From Chloroflexota bacterium (lineage in GTDB: Bacteria; Chloroflexota; Anaerolineae; Anaerolineales; Villigracilaceae), in NCBI GenBank assembly GCA_021823555.1, contig JAKANW010000050.1, positions 1-10,906 of the forward strand: DNA of 10,906 nucleotides, read 5' to 3'. Positions 1-6,582 of the stretch are shown piece by piece (position 1 is the first letter of the stretch; each line of letters begins with the position of its first letter). Position numbers and translations under genes: made by a program. The notes beneath the pieces are model-generated. The model ran no database searches. It worked only from the letters and a program-made list of their open reading frames with translations, and was not told the origin of the DNA.

Positions 1-711
1 CAAAAATAAAACTGCCTTTGCGATCTCTTCCGGTTTTCCAAACCTTCCCATCGGGATATACGCGCTGGATTCTTTGAGCGCTTCCTCCACTGTCACAGGG
101 TTGGATTGCTCGAAGTAGCCCTTCTCCAGCCACCTGTCCACGAACGTGTCCCCGGGACAGACCGCATTGACGCGAATGCCGTCACGCGCAAAATCGAGCG
201 CCATGGCTTTGGTCATCATGCCCACCGCGCCCTTGCTGGCGATATATGGGAACGCGTCCCTGCCCGCCACCAGCGACCAATCCGACCCGTTGTTGACGAT
301 CGCGCCGCCGCCCTGTCGCTTCATGTGCGGGATCACCAGCCTGCACATGCGCCAGACCGCTGTCATGTTGATTGCCAGCGTGTCATTCCAAACCTCTTCC
401 TGCGTTGTCTCGGCTGTGCCTTTGGTGACGATGCCGGCATTATTGAACAGGATATCAACGCGATCGAACTCCTTAAGCGCGACATCCACCACGTTTTGAC
501 AATCCTCCAGCCTGGTATGATCCGCTTCGACGAAAACGCATCGGACTCCCCTCTGCCTGCATTCCGTTTCGACGGCTTGACCCAAAGCCGCGCGTCGGCC
601 CGTTATAACGAGCCCAGCTCCCTCGTCCGCGAAAAGAAGCGCAGTGGCCTTTCCAATGCCGGAGGTCGCGCCGGTAATAATGGCAGTCTTGTCTGTGAGT
701 TTGCCTGTCAT
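1..711 (-). CDS. Short-chain dehydrogenase/reductase (SDR), C-terminus cut by window edge
   Basis: Classical SDR oxidoreductase, probably NAD(P)-dependent; the substrate cannot be told. The frame is open from ATG at 711 to base 1 (237 codons), so only about 10-20 C-terminal residues of a typical ~250-residue SDR are missing. Visible are the nucleotide-binding loop TGATSGIG (residues 13-20), NNAG (90-93), and a complete catalytic tetrad: Asn115, Ser143, Tyr156 and Lys160 (YIASK). PG at 186-187 follows in the usual place. A strong AGGAGG ribosome site (717-722) five bases upstream fixes the start. It is the last visible gene of the minus-strand run, 59 bp after the GNAT-like gene, and that gap holds a heptamer palindrome. 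The family call is secure; a 3-hydroxyacyl-CoA or other alcohol substrate would be a guess. Confidence 0.93.
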   Translation of the reverse strand, partial: MTGKLTDKTAIITGATSGIGKATALLFADEGAGLVITGRRAALGQAVETECRQRGVRCVFVEADHTRLEDCQNVVDVALKEFDRVDILFNNAGIVTKGTAETTQEEVWNDTLAINMTAVWRMCRLVIPHMKRQGGGAIVNNGSDWSLVAGRDAFPYIASKGAVGMMTKAMALDFARDGIRVNAVCPGDTFVDRWLEKGYFEQSNPVTVEEALKESSAYIPMGRFGKPEEIAKAVLFL

Positions 712-729
712 GAATGCCTCCTGGTTTGG

Positions 730-779
730 CCATGGACAATAGACGGTGAACACGGTCTACGGTCTATCGTCTATGGTCT
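730..779. repeat. Palindromic heptamer array overlapping the GNAT stop codon
   Basis: On the minus strand four exact 7-bp units stand in tandem from 779 to 752: AGACCAT, AGACGAT, AGACCGT, AGACCGT. The other arm (about 731-748) is a degenerate inverted copy. CCATGGACAATAGACGGTG matches the complement of the first arm at roughly 16 of 19 positions, so the RNA could fold into a long imperfect hairpin. The array supplies the TAG stop of the upstream GNAT-like gene (771-773) and fills most of the gap before the SDR start. There is no U-tract, so a terminator role is uncertain. Base patterns were read directly; function is unknown. Confidence 0.8.
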
Positions 780-1901
780 GATTTCCTTTCGATAAAAGCG
801 ATAGCGCTTGTAAATTTTAGCGCCCATGTGATGAGCAAGATCGAACGTATCGGGATTCTTTGCCCCGGTCAGTGACAGGTCGGCCCACTTGAAGCCTTTG
901 GCTGCGGCGCGTTTTGCCATCTCGTCGAAGAGCAGGATGGCGACGCCGGTGTCCCAATATTCGGGCAGCACGACCACGCTCTTGATGGAGATACTCTCCG
1001 GTTTCCTGCGGCTGTACCACAGCGCCCGCAGGTAATCCCACGGATAGCGCAGGCCGTTGAGGTGGATCAGGATTTCGTTGAGGTTGGGAACACCGGGGAA
1101 CCAGCCCACGGCCTGGCTGTCAACTTCAGCGAACAGGACCAGCTCCGGGTCGGCCAGGTCTTTGAGCGGCAGGACCATGGCCTCGATGTTTTCGCGCGAA
1201 TAAGGCGTAAAGCCATCCAGATGCGCCAGGGCGCGGTTCTGCAAATCCCAGATGCGATTGATCTCGCCCTCTGCATCTTCCAAGCGAACGCCGCGCACGA
1301 TGATTTGCCTGCGGCTGCGCACCTCCTCGGCCAGCCGCGACAGGCGCTGGAGTTTAGGTGAGGATGGGTCAACGTCAATCGCGTAGGCCAGTCCGTCATC
1401 AAAATCAAGCGTGAAACCGAAGCGCTCGAAATAGCTTGAGTAATAAGGCGGGTTGTATCCGCACAGAATGGGAGCCGGGTGGTCATAGCCCTCGACCAGT
1501 ACCCCTCGTGAATCTTCCCGGTCGAGGTTGTACGTACCATACACAGACTTCATCCGATGCGCCCGCGCCCACTCTTCTGCCTGCTTGAAGAGCGCCTCAG
1601 CTACTTCATAATCTTCGATGCAATCGAAGAAGCCAATCATGCACTGTGGCTCGCCTTTGACCTTGGTGTTGAATCTTTCCTCCGCACAGCAGATCGTGCC
1701 GGCAGGTTGGCCGTCCTTCCAGGCGATGAAGAACTCGGCGTAGCCATCCTTGAAGAAGGGGCCGCATGCCGGGTCGGTTGCTTTCGCCCGTTCGGACAAA
1801 ATGGGCGGCACCCACAACGGGTCGTGCCTGTATAAGCCCCAGGGAAAGGTGAGAAAGGTGTTTCTTTCGCGCTTCGTGCGGACGGGACGGACCTCGATCA
1901 T
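771..1901 (-). CDS. Double GNAT-like (acyltransferase-fold) protein, substrate unknown
   Basis: A 376-residue, probably cytosolic protein that I read as two GNAT-like halves. The first (about 1-170) ends in PPYYSSYFERFGF, like the C-terminal 'YEKxGF' element of GNAT N-acetyltransferases. The second (about 200-376) has IKSVVVLPEYWDTGVAILL, the position of the acetyl-CoA-binding strand-loop-helix, and ends in GAKIYKRYRFYRKEI. Tandem GNAT folds of this sort are common in uncharacterised bacterial proteins; no substrate can be inferred. The ATG at 1901 follows a GAGGAA ribosome site (1908-1913, six-base spacer) just downstream of the EamA stop, so translation of the two genes is probably coupled. 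The stop codon and last codons lie within a heptamer repeat, so the C-terminus may have been set by repeat insertion. The fold call is moderate and rests on pattern only. Confidence 0.72.
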   Translation of the reverse strand: MIEVRPVRTKRERNTFLTFPWGLYRHDPLWVPPILSERAKATDPACGPFFKDGYAEFFIAWKDGQPAGTICCAEERFNTKVKGEPQCMIGFFDCIEDYEVAEALFKQAEEWARAHRMKSVYGTYNLDREDSRGVLVEGYDHPAPILCGYNPPYYSSYFERFGFTLDFDDGLAYAIDVDPSSPKLQRLSRLAEEVRSRRQIIVRGVRLEDAEGEINRIWDLQNRALAHLDGFTPYSRENIEAMVLPLKDLADPELVLFAEVDSQAVGWFPGVPNLNEILIHLNGLRYPWDYLRALWYSRRKPESISIKSVVVLPEYWDTGVAILLFDEMAKRAAAKGFKWADLSLTGAKNPDTFDLAHHMGAKIYKRYRFYRKEIRP

Positions 1902-1916
1902 GGGAAGTTCCTCTGG

Positions 1917-2756
1917 TCAGATGGTCATCAGTGCAATGGCGCCCAAAGCAAGCAGAATGCCGCCTACCTGAATTGGTTTAACACGCTCTTTCAGGACAAG
2001 ATATGCCAGCAGCACAGTGGCAGCAGGATACAGGGAACTGAGGATGGCAGCCACGTCCATGCGCCCGGCCCGCCCCGCGAAGATAAAGAAGGCATTCCCG
2101 GTCACATCCAGGATACCGCTCAAGACGCTGAGTTTCCAATCCTTTCGTTCGGGCAGGAGCGGCCCTTTCACCACCAGGCTATAGAAGATCAGATAGATCG
2201 TGCCTGCCGCGCGCGCCGAGACCAGCGCCCAGAAGATGGCCTCCTGTCCGGCGCGGTGCATCAGCACGAAATACAGACCAAAGCCGATCCCTGCCAGAAG
2301 CGGCAGTCGCAAATCCTTGGTGATGAAGACGCGGCTTTCAAACGGATTGCCATCCTGTGAAATGAACCAGATGGATGCCAGCGCCAGCCCAAAGCCGAAG
2401 AAGGTCAGTAGGCTGGGTATCCCCTGTGTGAACATACCGACCAGGATGGGCACGACTCCCGCCAGCATGGCAGAGACCGGCGCGGCGAGACTCATTTTTC
2501 CCGTCGCCAGCGCCCGATACAAGACGATCAAGCCCGTGGTGCCGATGATGCTGGCCGTGCTGCTCCACAGAATAGCCGAGAGCGGCGGGGGCGGTTCGTG
2601 TGTAATCAGCGCCGGGATGAGCAAGACCGTCAATCCCACGACCTCCCCCAACAGGATGACGCGATGCGGGCTGGAGCCTTTGCTGGCCAGCCCGCCTGAG
2701 AAATCTGCCGCGCCCCAACCGAGCGCGGCCAGGAGACCGTAGAGAATGGAAGGCAA
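1917..2756 (-). CDS. EamA-family (drug/metabolite transporter superfamily) membrane protein, TTG start
   Basis: A 279-residue integral membrane protein with about ten hydrophobic segments in two halves, the layout of the EamA/DMT superfamily of metabolite exporters. N-terminal GLLAALGWGAADFSGGLASK and the C-terminal segment LSSLYPAATVLLAYLVLKE (about 240-260) are typical; the latter matches the well-conserved start of the last helical hairpin in EamA proteins. The start is TTG at 2756, since no ATG lies nearby in frame, with AAAGGA (2763-2768) six bases upstream. The gene is 26 bp after the 112-residue unknown and 15 bp before the GNAT-like gene, so it is likely co-transcribed. The cargo is unknown; a link to amino acids or organic acids of the neighbouring pathway is possible but unproven. 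Confidence 0.9.
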   Translation of the reverse strand: MPSILYGLLAALGWGAADFSGGLASKGSSPHRVILLGEVVGLTVLLIPALITHEPPPPLSAILWSSTASIIGTTGLIVLYRALATGKMSLAAPVSAMLAGVVPILVGMFTQGIPSLLTFFGFGLALASIWFISQDGNPFESRVFITKDLRLPLLAGIGFGLYFVLMHRAGQEAIFWALVSARAAGTIYLIFYSLVVKGPLLPERKDWKLSVLSGILDVTGNAFFIFAGRAGRMDVAAILSSLYPAATVLLAYLVLKERVKPIQVGGILLALGAIALMTI

Positions 2757-2762
2757 TTGATG

Positions 2763-2768
2763 TCCTTT
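2763..2768 (-). promoter_or_regulatory. Ribosome binding site deciding the TTG start of the EamA gene
   Basis: AAAGGA on the minus strand, six bases before TTG at 2756. No ATG or GTG lies in frame at usable distance, so this site supports the rare TTG initiation. Confidence 0.6.
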
Positions 2769-2782
2769 ATGTAGCTACAAAG

Positions 2783-3121
2783 TTATTGAATTTCCGGCGG
2801 AGACTGCTTGCCGTCAACGGTATACATGTCGTAATCGGCTTGTTGCATGATCACACCGAATACCCGCTTCAAGTTACGGTTCATGATCTCGAGAACCTCA
2901 TCGAGTTTTTCGCGGCTCTCGACCTCGCCACGATAAACCTTTTCTTTCAATCCGTTATCGCGCTGGACGAAATGCGCCCATTCGATGACGCCATCCTTGC
3001 GCTTTTTGGCGAGAAGTTTGTAAATGCCAACTTTTGGAATGTGGGCTGTTGCCCACCCGCCAACGACTTCTTCACCTTTTTCCACGTTCATAACGGCCAT
3101 TTGAAAGAGGGATGGTTTCAT
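2783..3121 (-). CDS. Conserved-looking hypothetical protein, 112 residues
   Basis: I do not recognise this protein. The frame could open further upstream, but that would run into the lyase gene. The ATG at 3121 has AGGAG at 3126-3130 (four-base spacer), so the product begins MKPSLFQMAVMNVEKGEE and is 112 residues long. It is soluble, with no signal peptide or membrane segment. A first half with alternating beta-like character (VVGGWATAHIPKVGIYKLLAKK) is followed by a charged helical segment around 70-90 (SREKLDEVLEIMNRNLKRVFG) and a short polar tail. The length and alpha/beta pattern suggest a small single-domain protein. It starts 22 bp after the lyase stop and ends 26 bp before the EamA start, so it belongs to the same transcript. 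A role in the CoA pathway is possible only by position. Confidence 0.78.
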   Translation of the reverse strand: MKPSLFQMAVMNVEKGEEVVGGWATAHIPKVGIYKLLAKKRKDGVIEWAHFVQRDNGLKEKVYRGEVESREKLDEVLEIMNRNLKRVFGVIMQQADYDMYTVDGKQSPPEIQ

Positions 3122-3143
3122 GGATCTCCTAATGGAATAAACT

Positions 3144-4016
3144 CTACAATTTGCCGGCTGCTTTGGCGCGCTCCAAAACTTTTTGCGCGTTCTTGAGCAG
3201 CGGCATGTCAATCATCTTGCCATCCAGCGCATACGCGCCCCTGCCTGCTTTTTGACTGGCCTCGAACGTCTCGACCACGCGCCTGGCGTAGGCGATGGCT
3301 TCGTTGCTTGGCGTGAACGCGCTTTGCACCGGCTCGACCTGCGCCGGGTGGATGATCTGCTTGCCGACGAATCCCAGCCGCGCCCCGAACTCCGCTTCGG
3401 CGCGCAGGGCTTCGATGTCTTTGAAGTCAATTGCCACGATGTCAATCGCCTGGAGGTTGAAGGCCGCGCAAGCCGTGACGACGGCCTCCCGTGCATACAA
3501 CAACTCGACCGCCTCTTGGGTGCGCGTCGCGCCGATGCTGGCGGCAAAATCCTCGCCGCCGAAGATGATCGCATCCAGCCGTTTGTCCGCGCCGGCAATT
3601 TCCTTGAGATTCAGAATCCCCTTGGCGGTCTCCACGCCGATTAACAGGCGGATGCCTCCCAGCGACAGTCCGTGGGCGAGTTCGTAGGATTCGATCTGCC
3701 CGCTGACCCAGGCCACCTGCTGCGCCGCTTCCACCTTCGGCACGACAATGGTATCCGGGCGAGCGGCCAGCGCGGCGGCCAGGTCCTCTTTCTCCCAACC
3801 CGAACCGACGCTGTTGATGCGGATGCAGCGTTCCGACCTGCCGAAATCCAGTTCGCGCAGCGCCTGGGCAATGACGGCGCGCGCCGCGGATTTCTTATCT
3901 ACAGCAGTACCGTCTTCCAAATCCATGCAGATGCTGTCCACGCCGAGGATGGCAGCTTTTTCGATCTTGCGGCGGTCATCGCCGGGCATGTATAAAAGTG
4001 CGCGTCGGGAGTGCAT
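3144..4016 (-). CDS. CitE/HpcH-family CoA lyase, CLYBL-like (probable citramalyl-CoA lyase)
   Basis: A 290-residue TIM-barrel lyase of the HpcH/HpaI-CitE family, which splits 3-hydroxyacyl-CoAs with Mg2+. Recognisable blocks are RRALLYMPGDD (4-14), MDLEDG (31-36), RCIRINSVGSGWEKEDL with likely CoA/substrate Arg66 (63-79), VVPKVEAA (91-98), GVETAKG with metal-ligand Glu129 (127-133), GGEDFAASIGAT with metal-ligand Asp156 (153-164), GKQIIHP (218-224) and DGKMIDMPLL (265-274). From memory these blocks match human CLYBL, a citramalyl-CoA lyase, more closely than bacterial citrate-lyase beta subunits. No other citrate lyase subunit lies nearby. The expected reaction is (S)-citramalyl-CoA to acetyl-CoA plus pyruvate; malyl-CoA or HMG-CoA-type substrates are alternatives. 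The start at 4016 is chosen because AGGAG precedes it by five bases. An in-frame extension to about 4100 would be encoded by a repeat element. Confidence 0.9.
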   Translation of the reverse strand: MHSRRALLYMPGDDRRKIEKAAILGVDSICMDLEDGTAVDKKSAARAVIAQALRELDFGRSERCIRINSVGSGWEKEDLAAALAARPDTIVVPKVEAAQQVAWVSGQIESYELAHGLSLGGIRLLIGVETAKGILNLKEIAGADKRLDAIIFGGEDFAASIGATRTQEAVELLYAREAVVTACAAFNLQAIDIVAIDFKDIEALRAEAEFGARLGFVGKQIIHPAQVEPVQSAFTPSNEAIAYARRVVETFEASQKAGRGAYALDGKMIDMPLLKNAQKVLERAKAAGKL

Positions 4017-4020
4017 ATGC

Positions 4021-4026
4021 TCTCCT
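4021..4026 (-). promoter_or_regulatory. Ribosome binding site deciding the lyase start
   Basis: AGGAGA on the minus strand, with AGGAG five bases before ATG at 4016. It rules out the longer in-frame start near 4100, which would translate the inverted repeat 4031-4104. Confidence 0.7.
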
Positions 4027-4030
4027 AGAT

Positions 4031-4104
4031 GTCGTTGCGACCTGCGGGAAGCAACCCCCTCATCCAACAGGAGATTGCTTCGTCGCTTCGCTCCTCGCAA
4101 CGAC
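4031..4104. repeat. Small inverted-repeat element with TCGTTGCGA-type ends
   Basis: Perfect 10-bp inverted ends, GTCGTTGCGA (4031-4040) and TCGCAACGAC (4095-4104), bound a 74-bp element that fills most of the MaoC-lyase gap. The interior contains GATTGCTTCG (4073-4082), also present at 9214-9223 in the element at 9077-9278, so the two look like one family. The general pattern (TTGCGAG...GAAGCAATC) resembles a small palindromic repeat seen scattered in many bacterial genomes. It encodes nothing. It may be a non-autonomous mobile repeat or act on mRNA as a hairpin. Confidence 0.75.
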
Positions 4105-4107
4105 GTG

Positions 4108-4557
4108 TTATTGTGGTTTCTTCAAAAACATCGCTGTTCTCTCGAACTCGACCACAATTGTACCGTCTGGCTTCTTTCCCCAGCACTTGATACGTACAAT
4201 CCCCACCTCAGGCCGCGACTTCGACTCGCGTTTCTCGATGATCTCGCTTTCGGCATAGACCGTATCGCCGTGGAAAACGGGATTCGGATGCACGACCTTG
4301 TCGTAGCCGAGATTGGCAACGATGGTGCCTTCGGTCAGGTCAGCCACGGTCAGGCCGACCACCAGTCCGAACGTGAAAACGCCGTTGACCAAGCGCTGAC
4401 CGAACTCGGTCTTGGAGGCAAAATCTTCGTTGACATGCAACGGCTGCGTGTTCATCGTCAGCGCGGAGAAAAGAACGTTATCCATCTCGGTGACGGTGCG
4501 TCCGCCATGCTTGAACTTCATCCCGACCTCGAGTTCGTCAAAATATTTTCCGGGCAT
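4108..4557 (-). CDS. MaoC-fold (hot-dog) enoyl-CoA hydratase of the 'MNTQPLH' type
   Basis: A 149-residue MaoC-like protein, the fold of (R)-specific enoyl-CoA hydratases, mesaconyl-CoA hydratase and itaconyl-CoA hydratase. It opens MPGKYFDELEVGMKF. The active-site region TMNTQPLHVNEDFA (34-47) aligns with the family's GDxNPxHxDxxFA, so His41 is kept but the usual catalytic Asp is Asn36. RLVNGVFTFGL (55-65) gives the central helix, and HPNPVFHGDTVYAESEI (90-106) is the hot-dog strand with the typical 'GDT' turn. Beside a citramalyl-CoA-type lyase and methylcrotonyl-CoA carboxylase, the likely substrate is a branched C5/C6 dicarboxylyl-CoA (itaconyl-, mesaconyl- or methylglutaconyl-CoA). The start at 4557 has AAAGGAG at 4563-4569. 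An ATG 12 codons upstream is rejected because it lies in a palindrome. Confidence 0.9.
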   Translation of the reverse strand: MPGKYFDELEVGMKFKHGGRTVTEMDNVLFSALTMNTQPLHVNEDFASKTEFGQRLVNGVFTFGLVVGLTVADLTEGTIVANLGYDKVVHPNPVFHGDTVYAESEIIEKRESKSRPEVGIVRIKCWGKKPDGTIVVEFERTAMFLKKPQ

Positions 4558-4562
4558 GACTT

Positions 4563-4569
4563 CTCCTTT
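4563..4569 (-). promoter_or_regulatory. Ribosome binding site deciding the MaoC start
   Basis: AAAGGAG on the minus strand with a five-base spacer to ATG at 4557. It favours this start over the in-frame ATG at 4593, which lies inside an inverted repeat. Confidence 0.7.
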
Positions 4570-4573
4570 GGAG

Positions 4574-4612
4574 ATGGTTAATGGAGAATCCATTAACCAT
4601 GATCCATTAACT
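4574..4612. repeat. Palindrome with 7-bp-phased TTAATGG units between BCCP and MaoC genes
   Basis: A perfect 12-bp inverted repeat (ATGGTTAATGGA 4574-4585, TCCATTAACCAT 4589-4600) with a 3-base loop lies in the 49-bp gap between the BCCP stop and the MaoC start. Read on the minus strand, consecutive 7-mers TTAATGG, ATCATGG, TTAATGG run into the hairpin, so it shares the 7-bp period of the other arrays. It could form a very stable mRNA hairpin just upstream of the MaoC ribosome site and may attenuate or stabilise the transcript. It has no U-tract typical of a terminator in the reading direction. Confidence 0.7.
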
Positions 4613-5083
4613 ATTTTTCATCTTCACCAAAATTTGCTCTCGTTCAACGGTCTGGCCAACCTCGACTTTTAGCTCAACAACGATCCCATCCATTGGCGCC
4701 TGGACGCGGATCTCCATCTTCATCGCTTCCAGCACGAGCAGGGTCTGTCCCTTGGTCACAAACTCACCCTCACTGACATTCACGGCGCGCACCTGGCCCG
4801 GCATGGGCGCAGTCATTTCCCCGGCGTGAGCATGACCTGCCGTATCCCGCTTCGCTCCGGACGATTTGGTCAGCGCAAAGGTCTGCCCGTTGACCGTCAC
4901 CCAGCGTTTCGCGCCGTGGGAAGAGATGTAGGCCGTCACGCGCTGTCCGTCAAGGAGCATGTCCAATTTCCCATTTTCCGAACGAAGGACTTCAACGGAA
5001 ACTGTTTTGCTTCCAATGGTCGCAAGATAACCTTTGCCATGCAGGGTTAATTCAAGAGCGGTGTTGTCCAAAGTTGATTTCAT
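4607..5083 (-). CDS. Biotin carboxyl carrier protein subunit (BT-like domain plus biotinyl domain)
   Basis: A 158-residue carrier subunit that holds the covalent biotin shuttling CO2 between biotin carboxylase and carboxyltransferase. Residues 8-72 form a beta-rich stretch resembling the BT (BC-CT bridging) domain of methylcrotonyl- and propionyl-CoA carboxylase alpha chains. A short Ala/Gly/His linker follows (76-90), then the biotinyl domain from TAPMPGQV (91-98) to the end. The biotinylation motif EAMKMEI places the modified lysine at Lys122. The ATG at 5083 overlaps the preceding biotin carboxylase stop by one base (TGATG), and no good ribosome site is seen, so translation is probably coupled. 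Together the two products are 657 residues, about the size of a normal fused MCC alpha chain. This suggests gene fission at the BC/BT boundary. Confidence 0.93.
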   Translation of the reverse strand: MKSTLDNTALELTLHGKGYLATIGSKTVSVEVLRSENGKLDMLLDGQRVTAYISSHGAKRWVTVNGQTFALTKSSGAKRDTAGHAHAGEMTAPMPGQVRAVNVSEGEFVTKGQTLLVLEAMKMEIRVQAPMDGIVVELKVEVGQTVEREQILVKMKNS

Positions 5084-6582
5084 CAGTTACGAAACCCGCT
5101 TACTGCTTTCCACGGATTATACGGATCAGGTTCATCAGCGCTTGACACCTGGGACCCGACACTTGACACGCTGAAATCCGCCAAGGATGCCGCGACCAGC
5201 GCCTCGAATGTTAGCTTGGCAGGCCGCCAATCAAACTTTGTCTCCACCCAGTGCGTGGTAACTTTGCCATTTTTAAAATCCTCGTGCGCCAACAGGGCTT
5301 GCATGAAATCAATGTTGGTGGTTACACCATGTACCACAAACCCGCGCAAAGCGGCCTGCATACGTTGGATGGCCGTTTCCCGGTTTTCAGCATGGACGAT
5401 CAACTTTGCCAGCAGCGGGTCGTAGAAATGCGTCACATCCTTGCCGGCCAGGAAGCCCGAGTCCACGCGGATGCCGAGGCCGCGCGGCTCGATGAATTGC
5501 AGCAATTTGCCCGTGCTCGGCAGGAATCTGTCGGCGGGGTCTTCGGCGTAGACGCGGCACTCGATGGCGTGCCCGCGTTGGCTGAAGTCGCTTTGGCTGA
5601 ACGGGAACTTCTCTCCCGCCGCGATGCGGATTTGCCATTGAACGAGATCGAGTCCGACAACCAGCTCGGTGACGGGATGTTCGACCTGTAAGCGTGTATT
5701 CATTTCAAGAAAGTAGAAACGGGAAAGCGTTGGATCAAAGATGAACTCGACGGTTCCGGCGTTAAAGTAATCTACCGCACGTGCGGCCTTTACTGCGGCC
5801 TCGCCCATTTGCCAGCGCAGCTCCGGCGAGAGCAGCGGCGAAGGCGTCTCTTCGATGATCTTTTGGTGACGTCTCTGCACCGAGCATTCGCGCTCGAACA
5901 AATGGACAAGATTCCCATGCTGGTCGCCGAGCACCTGGAATTCGATGTGGTGCGCGTCCGGCAGGTACTTTTCGACCAGCAGGCGTTCATCCTCGAACGC
6001 GTTCAGCGCTTCCCTCCTCGCCCCTTGAATTGCTTCTGCCAAATCGGCTTCTCCTTCGACCACGCGCATACCCTTGCCCCCGCCGCCCGCCGCAGCCTTG
6101 ACCAGCACTGGGTAACCGATCTCGCTGGCAGCCTGCCTGAAATCCTCGTATGACTCAAGCCCTTCAAAGCCGGGCACGGTCGGGACGCCAGCCCTCTTCA
6201 TCGTGATCTTCGACTCGGCTTTGTCGCCCATGGCGCGGATGGAATCCGCTGAGGGGCCGATAAAGGTCAGTTTGGCGGAGGCAACTGCGGCGGCGAAGGA
6301 AGCGTTCTCCGAGAGGAAGCCGTAGCCCGGATGGATCGCGTCCGCGTTCGTTTGCCGCGCGGCATGGATCAGTTTATCCACATTCAAATAGGATTCGCGC
6401 GGCGCGGCCTCGCCCAGCAGCACGGCCTCATCAGCGAACTGAACATGCAGGGCATCCTTATCCGCTTCGGAGTACACCGCCACGGTTGGGATGCCGAGTT
6501 CCTGGCAGGCGCGCATAATGCGGATGGCGATCTCACCGCGGTTTGCCACCAGGATTTTGTTGAACGGGCGATGCGCTGTCAT
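5083..6582 (-). CDS. Biotin carboxylase subunit of an acyl-CoA (probably 3-methylcrotonyl-CoA) carboxylase
   Basis: A 499-residue ATP-grasp biotin carboxylase, which makes carboxybiotin from bicarbonate and ATP on the adjacent carrier subunit. The N-terminal domain starts FNKILVANRGEIAIRIMRAC (7-26). The ATP-grasp glycine loop is AAAGGGGKGMRVV (163-175). RECSVQRRHQKIIEE (231-245) and EMNTRLQVEHPVTE (293-306) carry the catalytic and Mg-binding residues. The C-terminal BC domain runs to about 450. A 49-residue tail follows, containing a four-unit heptamer repeat (encoded at 5142-5169) and ending DPYNPWKAVSGFRN, the sequence normally seen where a fused alpha chain passes into its BT domain. Next to an MCC-type beta chain it is best called the MCC/acyl-CoA carboxylase BC subunit; propionyl- or acetyl-CoA use cannot be excluded. 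The ATG at 6582 lacks a clear ribosome site, so initiation may be leaderless or weak. Confidence 0.95.
   Translation of the reverse strand: MTAHRPFNKILVANRGEIAIRIMRACQELGIPTVAVYSEADKDALHVQFADEAVLLGEAAPRESYLNVDKLIHAARQTNADAIHPGYGFLSENASFAAAVASAKLTFIGPSADSIRAMGDKAESKITMKRAGVPTVPGFEGLESYEDFRQAASEIGYPVLVKAAAGGGGKGMRVVEGEADLAEAIQGARREALNAFEDERLLVEKYLPDAHHIEFQVLGDQHGNLVHLFERECSVQRRHQKIIEETPSPLLSPELRWQMGEAAVKAARAVDYFNAGTVEFIFDPTLSRFYFLEMNTRLQVEHPVTELVVGLDLVQWQIRIAAGEKFPFSQSDFSQRGHAIECRVYAEDPADRFLPSTGKLLQFIEPRGLGIRVDSGFLAGKDVTHFYDPLLAKLIVHAENRETAIQRMQAALRGFVVHGVTTNIDFMQALLAHEDFKNGKVTTHWVETKFDWRPAKLTFEALVAASLADFSVSSVGSQVSSADEPDPYNPWKAVSGFRN
5142..5169 (-). repeat. Four-unit heptamer array inside the biotin carboxylase gene
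   Basis: On the minus strand four contiguous 7-bp units read GTGTCAA, GTGTCGG, GTCCCAG, GTGTCAA. They encode the low-complexity Ser/Val/Gly stretch around residues 471-481 of the biotin carboxylase, beyond the catalytic domain. The period matches the other arrays, but the unit sequence differs. The array tolerates all reading frames without a stop in this orientation. Confidence 0.75.

Noticed and set aside
106..795. A 229-codon plus-strand open frame
   Set aside because: It is antisense to the SDR gene, which has all catalytic motifs and a perfect ribosome site; the plus-strand product has no family features.
4017..4100. A 28-residue N-terminal extension of the lyase
   Set aside because: It would be encoded by the inverted repeat at 4031-4104, has no ribosome site, and starts before the family's usual N-terminus.
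3748..4581. A 277-codon plus-strand open frame
   Set aside because: It runs antisense across the lyase and MaoC genes and through a repeat element; the composition is that of an opposite-strand shadow.
4558..4593. A 12-residue N-terminal extension of MaoC
   Set aside because: The upstream ATG lies in a palindrome, while the ATG at 4557 has an ideal ribosome site and matches the family start.
5070..5100. Programmed frameshift joining biotin carboxylase and BCCP
   Set aside because: The GGGTTTC string is not in the phase needed for a -1 slippery heptamer; the TGATG stop-start overlap explains expression more simply.
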